A stretch of 42,717 nt of DNA from Butyrivibrio sp. INlla21. GTDB lineage: Bacteria; Bacillota; Clostridia; Lachnospirales; Lachnospiraceae. Shown here piece by piece: positions 1-7,540 of this stretch; positions within the stretch are counted from its first letter, which is position 1, and every line of letters starts with the position of its first letter. The stretch is from contig NZ_FPCC01000024.1 of the NCBI RefSeq assembly GCF_900116875.1, positions 1 through 42,717 of the forward strand. Reading direction: 5' to 3'. The translations under genes and the position numbers were made by a program. A model generated the notes under the pieces. The model made no database searches. It worked only from the letters and a program-made list of their open reading frames with translations, and was not told where the DNA came from.

Positions 1-192
1 AAACATATGAATGTGATCCGGGCATGCTTCGGCTTCAATTATCTCTATTCCCTTCCGCTTGCATAACTCACTTAGTATATGCCCTATATCTGCTCTTATT
101 TTTCCGTATACTACTTTTCTACGAAACTTGGGAGCAAATACTATATGATACTTACACTCCCATGTTGTATGTGCTAAACTGTTTTTATCCAT
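1..192 (-). CDS. tnpA: IS200/IS605-family transposase TnpA, N-terminal part (cut by window edge)
   Basis: Reading from 192 down to 1 gives 64 codons that match the start of single-gene IS200 Y1 transposases: MDKNSLAHTTWECKY, then a HIVFAPK stretch, ending DHIHMF. The HUH metal-binding motif is H60-I-H62. A clear AGGAGGT lies 7-8 bases upstream of the ATG at 192-190. The gene runs off the window at base 1. The missing middle (about 21-22 residues in the family) and the C-terminal part with the catalytic Tyr lie at the other window edge (42506-42717) on the same strand. These proteins cut and rejoin single-stranded DNA at subterminal hairpins. The plus-strand reading frame over this stretch is only the shadow of this gene. 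Confidence 0.9.
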   Translation of the reverse strand, partial: MDKNSLAHTTWECKYHIVFAPKFRRKVVYGKIRADIGHILSELCKRKGIEIIEAEACPDHIHMF

Positions 193-315
193 CTATGGAT
201 ACCTCCTAGGTATTATTTTGTGCGGTTGGCGAACCTGCACTTCATTATATACCTTGGGGGTTTTTTACTTGAAGCTAAAGCTTTCTGGGGACACACCTGC
301 ATAGCAGGTGGTTTA
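1..315 (-). mobile_element. IS200-type insertion sequence, left-end half
   Basis: This contains the 5' part of tnpA and about 120 bp of untranslated left end. A 7-bp stem with a 3-base loop (CACCTGC-ATA-GCAGGTG, 294-310) near the outer edge fits the subterminal hairpin recognised by IS200 TnpA. A second small AAGCT/AGCTT hairpin lies near 271-284. The exact outer boundary cannot be set without an empty site, so 315 is an estimate. The other half of an element of the same type is at 42372-42717. Added together with the missing 64 bp they give about 720 bp, the usual IS200 size. Confidence 0.7.
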
Positions 316-333
316 TTTGTATCGCCGATACAA

Positions 334-371
334 TAAAAAAAGGGTTAAAACCTCTTGTTTTAACCCTTTTT
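334..371 (-). terminator. Rho-independent terminator of the diguanylate cyclase gene
   Basis: A 15-bp perfect stem (337-351 with 357-371; AAGGGTTAAAAC arms) has a 5-base loop. On the minus strand it is followed by a run of seven T. It lies 3 bases beyond the stop codon of the minus-strand gene ending at 375. It also has T residues on the plus side, so it may act in both directions and shield the gene from the IS. Confidence 0.85.
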
Positions 372-374
372 ATT

Positions 375-1793
375 TTACTTTTTTTCAACTTTATCGCTAT
401 GCCTTCGACCATGTTTCTTATAGTATGAAGCTTTATCTTCATACATTCTTTCATCTGCCTGCTTGACGGCAATATTTATCTCTTTTGAATCATCTATCCA
501 GATTGCACCGATTGCTACAGAAATATCCTCTGTCTTCGTTTTAAGCTTGCTCACCTGATTATCAAATTTCTCTTTAGTAATCTCAGGTATTATTGCCAGA
601 AATTCATCTCCACCTATCCTATAGCAGTACTTACGTTTGAAGACAGACGCAAAAATATCAGCCGTTTTCTTAATTCGTTCATCTCCTGCATCATGGCCTT
701 CTGTTTCATTAGTGGTCTTCATCCCATTAATGTCCAAATAGCAAACACCCGCCATTGTCGATACTCCCGATAAAACAAGGAGTGTCTGATTTAGGGCATA
801 TCTATTGCCAAGTCCCGTGAGAGCATCATGACTTCCCAAATAAGTCATTTCTTTTGTCAAAGCACGATTTCTCATCTCATATGATATAAAAATCGCAACC
901 GACTCCATAACTTCACCGACATTTAACGGTAAGCCTTCGGCGTAATTGTCAGCAACAAGATATCCTATGACCTCATTATTATCTTTCATAACAGAAACGC
1001 TGTACCTGGAAATACTTCCATCAACGATACTGTTATACAAATCTTCATTCAGCTTACTGATAACCGAACTGTCTTTTACCAGAACGGTATTCTTATCTCC
1101 CAGCTGTTGATTCCATAATGATATAACATCGACTTCTTCAAAAGTTTTTCTCCCGGGCAAATTTAAGGTTCTCGCTCCGGCATTATTGAACCATTCATGA
1201 GTATCGGTTACTTTCTTATCTTTTACTTCGATTACACCTACTCTATCTGCTTCAATAGTCTGTCCAAGTAGCATAAGTACCTTTTTGACGCCCTTTCCAA
1301 ACTCAGCAGAAGAAAGCGCAGTGGCACAATCTATTATCAATTTGCTTGTATTTGATGCGAGCTTAATATTATCTTCGCTCTTCTTTACTCCCGTAACGTC
1401 ATGAAAAACAAAAGCACAGAATCCTTTTTTATATACAGGAACCGACCAGAATTCCAGCCATTTATCAAACTGAGTATTATAAGTCCTCACTTTAGATGAC
1501 TGTCGTAATATTGCTGCTTGATAACTATATTTAATCCAATCCTCATCTCTGTTGGTTACGGTTTTATAGTATGTGTTTCCAATTAGATCCTCTACCGGTA
1601 TCCCGACAAGCTGTGAATACTTTTCATTGGTGAAAAGAAACAGCATATCTTTTACTGTGCCAAAAGGATCGGTCAATACTTTAAAAATACAGCAAGCATC
1701 CGGGAGATCCTTAAGCATATATATTACATCGTTGGCTTCTATGTTATCTAACGAGGAATATGAAATTTTCCCTTCCTTACTGTATTCTGTCAT
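375..1793 (-). CDS. PAS/GAF-like sensor diguanylate cyclase (GGDEF)
   Basis: This 472-residue cytosolic protein has no signal peptide or membrane segment. An N-terminal PAS-like region (about 25-140) and a GAF-like region (about 145-305) precede a GGDEF domain (about 315-472). The domain starts with the usual SHDALTGLGNR motif, and the catalytic signature RIGGDEF is intact (GGDEF at 394-398). Such enzymes make cyclic di-GMP from two GTP. The RxxD inhibitory site expected five residues before GGDEF is absent (FKRK there), so product inhibition through an I-site is unlikely. There is no EAL domain. An AGGAGA site precedes the ATG. The gene stands alone, downstream of cobW and on the same strand, separated by 77 bp. 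The ligand of the sensor part cannot be read from sequence. Confidence 0.9.
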   Translation of the reverse strand: MTEYSKEGKISYSSLDNIEANDVIYMLKDLPDACCIFKVLTDPFGTVKDMLFLFTNEKYSQLVGIPVEDLIGNTYYKTVTNRDEDWIKYSYQAAILRQSSKVRTYNTQFDKWLEFWSVPVYKKGFCAFVFHDVTGVKKSEDNIKLASNTSKLIIDCATALSSAEFGKGVKKVLMLLGQTIEADRVGVIEVKDKKVTDTHEWFNNAGARTLNLPGRKTFEEVDVISLWNQQLGDKNTVLVKDSSVISKLNEDLYNSIVDGSISRYSVSVMKDNNEVIGYLVADNYAEGLPLNVGEVMESVAIFISYEMRNRALTKEMTYLGSHDALTGLGNRYALNQTLLVLSGVSTMAGVCYLDINGMKTTNETEGHDAGDERIKKTADIFASVFKRKYCYRIGGDEFLAIIPEITKEKFDNQVSKLKTKTEDISVAIGAIWIDDSKEINIAVKQADERMYEDKASYYKKHGRRHSDKVEKK

Positions 1794-1870
1794 TATTGTC
1801 TCCTGTATACAGTCAAAATGTTAACCTTATAACATGAATTATACTATAAATATTAACGTTTTGCACCTAT

Positions 1871-2818
1871 TCAGATAGACGGCTCGCCGATATATTTTTT
1901 TAACCTATCTTTATTCAAAGCCTCTCCTATCACAATTAGAACTGCTCTTTCTGTTTCTGATTCACCGATCATAAGTTTAGTTCTTGTTGCATTTATCTCC
2001 GTTTTCTTTATTCCTCCTGTGTCTATAAACCCTTTAATTCTTAGTACATTTCCGCATTTCTGATCACCAAAGATCATTTTTACTGCTTTTTCAAGCTCAT
2101 TTATAGGCATATCAAAATCAAAGTAAAATAACGTTTGATATGCATCTGCATTTTCAAATGCTCTTTTTACATATTCAGCCTTTCGATAACCTGCCCTTGC
2201 GATTAGATCAAAATCCTTATCTCTTAAGTTGTCCCAAGCTTTAGCAATTATATCTTTTTCATCTATCTTACGATTACATGCAAATTCTTCTATTGTTTTA
2301 TTCAGTAAGTCAACTATCTTGCCTTTTTTGTAGGTATTCTCATCATTTATTTTACTAATTATTATTTTTCCGGCACTCACTGCTTCAGACATAAGCATAT
2401 ATCTGGATGCTTTAGATATATTATCCTCCGTTTCGGCATCCAATATGCATATAATGTTATTCATTTCATACCATCTGTCCAAAGGCTCTTCGTATAGGGT
2501 GTCAAAAAGCTCATCCGGATCAAATATTCCTGACGGTTCGATAATAACTCTATCGTATCCGCTCATTCCCATTGCAATGAGTTTTGTTTTTAATCTTCTT
2601 TTATGTGCCTCGGCTCCATCACCTCCTACTATCATTTCCAGATTGCAATTATCTCCTGCAATTTCATTAAGGAGCACCATATCTACATTTATTGCTCCAA
2701 AATCATTTTCTAATATGCATATCTTTTCACCTTTATTTATAAGATACTTGGCATATTTTTTTAAAAAGGTCGTCTTTCCGGCTCCTAAAAAGCCTGTGAT
2801 CAAATCTATTTTTGTCAT
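1871..2818 (-). CDS. CobW/P47K-like G3E GTPase lacking the CxCC metal motif
   Basis: This protein of about 315 residues belongs to the CobW/HypB/UreG (G3E) family. The Walker A GFLGAGKTT is at residues 9-17, and an IIEPSGIFDP motif follows in the usual place. Family members couple GTP hydrolysis to metal delivery. Most COG0523 members carry GCxCC before the Walker B region. Here the corresponding stretch reads MIVGGDGAE, so the metal-binding cysteines are missing. A C-terminal CobW_C-like domain follows (about 220-300, with a typical RIKGF stretch). The gene lies just after hypA on the same strand, which suggests a nickel-related role, perhaps in place of HypB. Two adjacent ATGs exist; the second (2818) has better spacing from GGAGG, but 2821 is possible. 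Confidence 0.85.
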   Translation of the reverse strand: MTKIDLITGFLGAGKTTFLKKYAKYLINKGEKICILENDFGAINVDMVLLNEIAGDNCNLEMIVGGDGAEAHKRRLKTKLIAMGMSGYDRVIIEPSGIFDPDELFDTLYEEPLDRWYEMNNIICILDAETEDNISKASRYMLMSEAVSAGKIIISKINDENTYKKGKIVDLLNKTIEEFACNRKIDEKDIIAKAWDNLRDKDFDLIARAGYRKAEYVKRAFENADAYQTLFYFDFDMPINELEKAVKMIFGDQKCGNVLRIKGFIDTGGIKKTEINATRTKLMIGESETERAVLIVIGEALNKDRLKKYIGEPSI

Positions 2819-2834
2819 CATTCCTCCGTCTTTA

Positions 2835-2864
2835 TTTAAAAAAGAGGTCCTAATCGGCCTCTTT
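2835..2864 (-). terminator. Terminator between hypA and the cobW-like gene
   Basis: On the minus strand the AAAGAGG/CCTCTTT arms (2858-2864 with 2841-2847), extended by inner GGCC/GGACC pairing, are followed by TTTTTT. It lies between hypA and cobW, so the two genes are probably only partly co-transcribed. Confidence 0.6.
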
Positions 2865-2869
2865 GCATG

Positions 2870-2881
2870 TGTTATATAACA
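2870..2881. promoter_or_regulatory. Palindrome TGTTATATAACA upstream of the cobW-like gene
   Basis: A perfect 12-bp palindrome lies 49 bp upstream of the cobW-like gene. It runs into ATATAT, so bases 2873-2886 read TATATAACATATAT, identical to part of the repeats in the parA upstream region (7897-7910, 8018-8031). The same 12-bp palindrome occurs at 4912-4923. It may be an operator or a partition-protein site. The AT-rich context makes chance matches possible. Confidence 0.4.
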
Positions 2882-2889
2882 TATATTAG

Positions 2890-3240
2890 TTATTCATCTT
2901 CTATAACAACATTTTTTAAAACTACTCCTTTTCCTTCAACAATGTGTGCCTTTCTTCCTCCGCAGTTTGGACATAAATATCCATTATTTTTATCCGGGTA
3001 ATATTCACTATTACACTCTTCACACATAGCCTTTACCGCAGTTTCTTCACAAATCAGTTCCGCGCCTTCCAACATGGTTCCTTTTACAGCTGCTGGAAAA
3101 TATTTATGCATGTAATAAGGCAAAACTCCGCTCGTCTTTCCTATCTGAACTGTTATGCTTTTTACTCCGGATGCATTGTTTTCTTTCGCTACATCAATAG
3201 CCAGTGCAACCATCTTAGATATATAACTCATCTCATGCAT
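2890..3240 (-). CDS. hypA: Hydrogenase/urease nickel metallochaperone HypA
   Basis: The 116-residue protein has the usual HypA length. It begins M1-H2-E3, the conserved N-terminal nickel site. The zinc loop has C73-x2-C76 and C90-x2-C93. HypA hands Ni to [NiFe]-hydrogenase or urease maturation with HypB/UreG. No hydrogenase, urease or other hyp gene is present in the window, so the client must be encoded elsewhere or differ. The neighbouring G3E GTPase may be its partner. The start is fixed by the conserved MHE terminus; a weak GGGAAT lies upstream. The divergent Cys-rich gene at 3342 shares the 100-bp intergenic region. Confidence 0.92.
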   Translation of the reverse strand: MHEMSYISKMVALAIDVAKENNASGVKSITVQIGKTSGVLPYYMHKYFPAAVKGTMLEGAELICEETAVKAMCEECNSEYYPDKNNGYLCPNCGGRKAHIVEGKGVVLKNVVIEDE

Positions 3241-3341
3241 TTTTTATTCCCATCATGTTATCATTTTTTTATTGTCATTTTATCATCATTTTATTGATTA
3301 TATAGCGATATCTGGGATAATAATATTATAGGAGAATGCTT

Positions 3342-3557
3342 ATGTCTCACAATGTTGTAAAAATCTGTATGGGTTGCGGAAGAACATTTATAGCAAGAAA
3401 CAGCGGAATGGCATTTTGCTGTAAAGCATGTAAAAAGCGCTACTCATATCACTATACCTTCAAATGTAAGGACTGTAGAAACGCCGCATGTGAAGTTCGT
3501 AATGAACAATTACAAGGATGCGCGTTTGACTGTCCTAACTTAAAATGGAATCCGTAA
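3342..3557 (+). CDS. Small Cys-rich zinc-ribbon-like protein (paralogue of the gene at 32338)
   Basis: This protein of 71 residues has ten cysteines. The pattern is CxxCGRTF, a FCC..C segment, CxDCRNAxC, RN and a late Cys, which suggests two small zinc-binding knuckles. It is basic and has no signal peptide. A second copy with the same cysteine frame lies at 32338-32556; the two share roughly 40-45 percent of residues, mainly CGRTF, DCRNA-x-C and RN. The function is unknown. The fold could bind nucleic acid or protein. The start at 3342 (MSHNVVK) is preferred over the ATG at 3336 because the GGAG site lies 7 bases from it and the paralogue starts at the same place. A strong terminator follows. 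Confidence 0.75.
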   Translation: MSHNVVKICMGCGRTFIARNSGMAFCCKACKKRYSYHYTFKCKDCRNAACEVRNEQLQGCAFDCPNLKWNP

Positions 3558-3586
3558 CCTCTTTGCTTATCTCAAAGAGGTTTTTT
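3558..3586 (+). terminator. Terminator of the Cys-rich gene
   Basis: The stem CCTCTTTG (3558-3565) pairs with CAAAGAGG (3573-3580), followed by TTTTTT. It begins directly at the stop codon and overlaps the 3' end of the convergent ATPase gene. Confidence 0.9.
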
Positions 3587-4886
3587 ATTTGCCCAAAAGA
3601 TGATTGATAAATTGCTGAGCCGTTCTTCCTGATACTCCTCCGTGATTTAATTCCCATCTATCCGCTTCAAGGCATAGTTCTTCTTTTTCCATATTGATGC
3701 CGTTTTTCTTCGCTAGTTCGTTTACTATTGTATAATACTCTTGTCTAGAAGGTTTATAATATCCTATTGTTACACCAAATCTATTGGCAAGTGACAGTTT
3801 CTCTTCCATAGTATCTGATCTATGAATATCTCCGTCTTGTTCAACATCTCTTCTATCATTCCAGGTTTCACGAATAAGATGCCTTCGATTCGACGTTGCA
3901 TAAATAAGAATATTGTCGGGCTTCGTCTCTACGCCTCCTTCTATTACAGCTTTCAGGAATTTATAATCTGATTCATCTTCTTCAAAAGACAAATCGTCCA
4001 TGTAAATAATAAATTTGTAATTCCTGTTTTTTATCTGTGATATTATCTGCGACAACAACTTGAATTGATATTTGTAAATCTCTATCATTCTAAGACCATC
4101 ACCATAAAACTCATTAACTATGGCCTTTATGCTGGTAGATTTACCTGTTCCACTATCCCCAAAAAGAAGAACGTTATTTGACTTTTTCCCTTCAACAAAT
4201 GCCTTCGTATTGGCAATAAGCTTCTGTTTCTGAATTTCATACCCCACAAGATCATCAAGAACAACTCTGTCCATGTTGTTTATTGGAACAAATTCTATCT
4301 TCCCGTCATTGTGTTCCCTTAATCTAAACGCCTTATTTAATCCGAAAGCGCCTACACCAATACTCCTGTAGAACTCGGTTACCCCTTCAAAAAAACTTTC
4401 ATCTGAATTTGCTTTTCTCAAGACCTCTGCAAGATAGCCCACTTTTTCACTGACATTTTTATTGTACATAAGCTCAGGTTTTTCTATGGCTTTATAATTC
4501 GTAATACATGAAAAACAATCTATTCCAAGCGCGCTCTCTATTTCACTAAAATCATAGTTAAAAAACTCTCTAAATGCATGAAAATCACTAGTGGCAAAAT
4601 GGTTAACACTACCCTCTCTGCTACCAACCTTCTCGCATGTAAGGCTAAAAGGATTTTCATCCATGATCAAAAGATATGTAAGATAACTTTGCCACAAGTT
4701 TTTATCAAATGCACAAGCTGTTGCTAACTCCAACAATCTTTTTACTTGCTTGAAACATCTTGATATAAGATTTTCTTTATTATAGTCCTGACTATGAAGA
4801 TCTCTTGAAACACGAGAAAGCTCCATTAGTATGGAATCTTCCGGTAAATCCCCATATATCAACAGCTTTGCAACTATTTTTTCCAT
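3585..4886 (-). CDS. DUF815-type AAA ATPase
   Basis: The 433-residue protein has a helical N-terminal half and a C-terminal AAA domain. Walker A is GDSGTGKST (243-251), and Walker B is FIIYMDDLS (292-300). A sensor-1-like YATSNRRHL and a run with NDRRDVEQ..D..HR..D..EEKLSL.NRFG are typical of the DUF815 (COG2607) family, where they include the arginine finger region. These ATPases are widespread in Clostridia but their role is not established. The gene follows rep by 38 bp on the same strand, with TGTTATATAACA in the gap. The position is compatible with a replicon-linked job such as helicase or clamp loading, but family members also occur alone on chromosomes. GGAGGG precedes the ATG. Confidence 0.85.
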   Translation of the reverse strand: MEKIVAKLLIYGDLPEDSILMELSRVSRDLHSQDYNKENLISRCFKQVKRLLELATACAFDKNLWQSYLTYLLIMDENPFSLTCEKVGSREGSVNHFATSDFHAFREFFNYDFSEIESALGIDCFSCITNYKAIEKPELMYNKNVSEKVGYLAEVLRKANSDESFFEGVTEFYRSIGVGAFGLNKAFRLREHNDGKIEFVPINNMDRVVLDDLVGYEIQKQKLIANTKAFVEGKKSNNVLLFGDSGTGKSTSIKAIVNEFYGDGLRMIEIYKYQFKLLSQIISQIKNRNYKFIIYMDDLSFEEDESDYKFLKAVIEGGVETKPDNILIYATSNRRHLIRETWNDRRDVEQDGDIHRSDTMEEKLSLANRFGVTIGYYKPSRQEYYTIVNELAKKNGINMEKEELCLEADRWELNHGGVSGRTAQQFINHLLGK

Positions 4887-4911
4887 TTACCCTCCATGAA
4901 TGTCATATATA

Positions 4912-4923
4912 TGTTATATAACA
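4912..4923. promoter_or_regulatory. Palindrome TGTTATATAACA between rep and the ATPase gene
   Basis: A perfect 12-bp palindrome lies 26 bp upstream of the ATPase start and just past the rep stop. It is identical to 2870-2881 and related to TATATAACATAT sites ahead of parA. It is a possible operator. Confidence 0.4.
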
Positions 4924-4924
4924 T

Positions 4925-6091
4925 TTAGTTGTCTAATAATTTTCTCTCCAGTTCTGCAAAATCGTCAACTTGTCTTTGTTCAAAGTTATTAAATGAATTT
5001 TTGGGTCTTATCTGCTTTTTGGGAACATTTGCATAGTACTCGTTTCTCACACAATCAATCATAAAAGCAACAGGAACCTCCACCGTTGTATTGTAGTTAA
5101 GCATATAATCATATGCTTTTTTTATTTTATCTACGTCATATTCTGCAGCTTCGGCAATCTCTCTGATTTCTCTTACTTTAAAATAATCCAGCATAAATTC
5201 AATAAGTTCATCCATGACCTCATCTTTATTGATTTCTTTATTTACGCTGACTTTTTCTTCATTACCCTTTTTATCAACATAAAATCTGATTCCTACAGTT
5301 TTTCTTCCGCTTTTTATCGGTTCATAATCAATAATAAGACTTGTCTTTTTATTAAGCTCTTCCTTTGCTTTGCTGAGGACATTTCTATTGAATATTTTGT
5401 ATTCCTTATATTTTGTCTGCCCGGTTTTCTCAACAAGCTCAGCTACTCTGTCATAATCAGGATACTCTTTTTCAAGCTCTGTCTTTATCTTGTTATCTCC
5501 ACCTGAGTTTATGATTCCCAGTTCTAATTTTAGTTCAGTAAGATCATACTCAAAAACCTGCGCCCCGGATCCTTTCGTTATTGCACTCTTATAATCCAAA
5601 GCAGATTTAAGCATCTCATATAGGCGCAAAGAATAAACACTCTTCAAACTAAGTGTTTCTGCTAAGCTTAAGACAGTATAACCCTTTTTCAGATTGACTA
5701 TCTTATCAGTCAAGGAATTATTATATCGCAGTGTCAGCGTACCATTCTTAAATGATGCATCGGTAACGACCTGATGAGCCTCAAGCTTTCCGTTCTCTTT
5801 ATCCTTGATCAAAAGATTCCAGTCAAAAATTGTAGCTCCTTTTATCTGCCTGTCGCATAATGCTTCTATGTGCTCGTATAACGATCCGGAACTTGATTTA
5901 AACATTTTTCTTAAATCTGTTCCATAAATAGTCGCTACTACATTATTTGTATCATCAACTTTTATATGTTGCATTCCTATAGCAAATAGTTTCTGGCTTA
6001 ACGCAGTTCCTTTGCCCATAGCATTTATCAGCTCATTTGACTTATTATAAGTCTTGCTCAAAATAAGCTGCTCTCTTTTTTCTTCGCGCAT
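4925..6091 (-). CDS. Plasmid replication initiator, Rep_3 family
   Basis: This protein of about 388 residues resembles RepA/RepB/RepE-type initiators. Two winged-helix domains are expected (about 5-145 and 155-270). The conserved stretch SLKSVYSLRLYEMLK, marking the start of the second domain, is clear. A longer C-terminal part (about 285-388) follows. Such proteins bind iterons as monomers to open the origin and bind an inverted repeat as dimers to repress their own gene. The 17-bp iteron array starts 36 bp upstream (6127-6808). The start at 6091 is chosen because AGGGGAA lies about 5 bases before it, while the ATG at 6106 has no ribosome site. The Rep type and iterons together point to theta replication. 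Confidence 0.9.
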   Translation of the reverse strand: MREEKREQLILSKTYNKSNELINAMGKGTALSQKLFAIGMQHIKVDDTNNVVATIYGTDLRKMFKSSSGSLYEHIEALCDRQIKGATIFDWNLLIKDKENGKLEAHQVVTDASFKNGTLTLRYNNSLTDKIVNLKKGYTVLSLAETLSLKSVYSLRLYEMLKSALDYKSAITKGSGAQVFEYDLTELKLELGIINSGGDNKIKTELEKEYPDYDRVAELVEKTGQTKYKEYKIFNRNVLSKAKEELNKKTSLIIDYEPIKSGRKTVGIRFYVDKKGNEEKVSVNKEINKDEVMDELIEFMLDYFKVREIREIAEAAEYDVDKIKKAYDYMLNYNTTVEVPVAFMIDCVRNEYYANVPKKQIRPKNSFNNFEQRQVDDFAELERKLLDN

Positions 6092-6126
6092 AATTTCCCC
6101 TATCATTTACTGAAGATAAATATACA

Positions 6127-6808
6127 TTCCTTTTTTGCTCACCCTTTGTAAAAAAAGGAATTCCCTTTTATGCTACTTTTAACTCTATTATATTCCTTTT
6201 TCGTTCACCTTCAAGTTTTTTTACTATATTTAGGGGTCATGTGTAAACTTAACCGCTATAATTTGTTTTTGCCCATTGACCATATCGGTCTGCGCTATTG
6301 TTCCCTTTTCAGTCACTTTTTATTCCTCTTTACTACCTTGAAAATTGTTCGAATTTATATATTCCATTACTTTTTCTATATTTCATATAATTTTTGATTT
6401 ATTATTCTTATTAAATTAGCACATACATGCTGTTATTACTTATTTTGTTCCCTTTTTTATCACTTTAGACACTCCTTTTAGTCCTTTTTCTCTTATAACA
6501 TTGTCTTTTTTTGCTTTTCTTATATATATTCCCTTTTTAGTCACCTTTCTTCCCTTTTTATACACTTTCAGATTTCCATGTATTTTACTCTTCTGTATTA
6601 TCCTGTATTTTAGCTTTTTTTGGCTTTTATACCCGGGACACATCATTTCCCTTTTTAGTCACCTCTTATTCCATTTAACTTATCTCTATATCCTCTTTTC
6701 TAGCACTTTTACATATATTTTCCTGTTCCCTTTTTTATATCCTTATATTCCCTTATTCTTTACCTCAGATTCCTCTTTTGGTGTCTTATCTTTCCCTTTT
6801 TTGTTCCC
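6127..6808. repeat. Iteron array: candidate replication origin
   Basis: At least twelve copies of a 17-bp direct repeat, consensus TTCCCTTTTTAGTCACC on the plus strand, start at 6127, 6161, 6193, 6301, 6448, 6529, 6550, 6647, 6726, 6748, 6770 and 6792. Weaker copies start at 6323, 6470, 6669 and 6690. Copies 6529-6545 and 6647-6663 are identical. Local spacing is 21-22 bp (two helical turns) in several runs: 6726/6748/6770/6792, 6301/6323, 6448/6470, 6529/6550 and 6647/6669/6690. All point the same way. An inverted AAAAAGGAATTCC.. element at 6151-6169 lies next to rep and may be the autoregulatory operator. Small reading frames here are products of the repeat and not genes. Confidence 0.88.
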
Positions 6809-7540
6809 ATAAATCTTTTAACTCCTGATGGTTGCTATGTTTTCAGGCCATATTAATTAATAATCAATTGTAGTTATATATAAAACTAATAAACAACCCT
6901 CTTTTGTTGTATAAAAATATCTTAAGATCATAGTTATTAAACAAACTATAATTATATATTTTATACGGTAGCATAAAAAAAGAACCGGTACGATTTTGTA
7001 TCAGTTCTTTGATATTACGTATAAAGTTTTTATTTTTACACATATCTTTTGATATTAAATCCAAATATAATTACTGTGCTTTTTCTATATACTTAAACTC
7101 GATTTTATATTAACATTATTACTTATGCTATTTTGTTAATGTATTTTGTTATCTGAAATATGTAAAAAGTTTAATATAAATACACAACAAACGTTACGCT
7201 AGCATTGACTTTTCGGGTCGGTTTTTTCTTCAAAATGCTATCTCTTCTGGTTTGGTTGCGCGCGTTATTAAATCTAGAATTAATATTATCTAATTCCTCT
7301 GATTTTTTCTTCTCTTTTGGATTTTTTTATTTTGTTATAATATTTAGCTTGCGCAAGAGAACTTGCAATATTTAGCTTTTTATTTTCATTATCTTGTGTT
7401 GATTGTTTTAAAATGTCGTAAACACTGCGTTTTGACGTATTTCTAATTATTGCATCATAGTGATTTGCTTTATATGGTTCTGGGTGCCGTTTTAGCTTAC
7501 TATTATTGGCCGGGCATTTAAATTGCAATCTGATGGCTAT
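6809..7540. other. Non-coding AT-rich stretch between iterons and partition region
   Basis: No convincing gene is present. A hairpin at 6979-7010 (AAAGAAC..GTAC arms, two imperfect pairs) has a T run on the minus side and looks like a minus-strand terminator. An AGCATT/AATGCT inverted repeat flanks a GC-richer patch near 7199-7240, with TTGCGCGCG near 7256. An 80-codon minus-strand frame (7286-7528) encodes a basic peptide but lacks a ribosome site and is not called. The DNA resembles replicon control sequence, and it could hide an antisense or counter-transcribed RNA. Confidence 0.5.

Noticed and set aside
24..209. Plus-strand open frame of 61 codons
   Set aside because: It is the antisense shadow of the IS200 tnpA start, which has a ribosome site and a family match.
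6127..6808. CRISPR array
   Set aside because: Repeats are 17 bp on a 21-22 bp period with 4-5 bp gaps, lack spacers of even length, and lie upstream of a rep gene; they are iterons.
6170..6812. Several hydrophobic or Lys-rich open frames on both strands
   Set aside because: They arise from translating the TTCCCTTTTT iterons; no ribosome sites and repetitive composition.
6864..7064. Minus-strand frame of 66 codons
   Set aside because: Asn/Ile/Tyr-rich composition expected of random AT-rich DNA, no ribosome site, and it spans a terminator-like hairpin.
7286..7528. Minus-strand frame of 80 codons encoding a basic peptide
   Set aside because: No ribosome site and no recognisable family. It could be a remnant or a real small protein, but the support is too weak to call.
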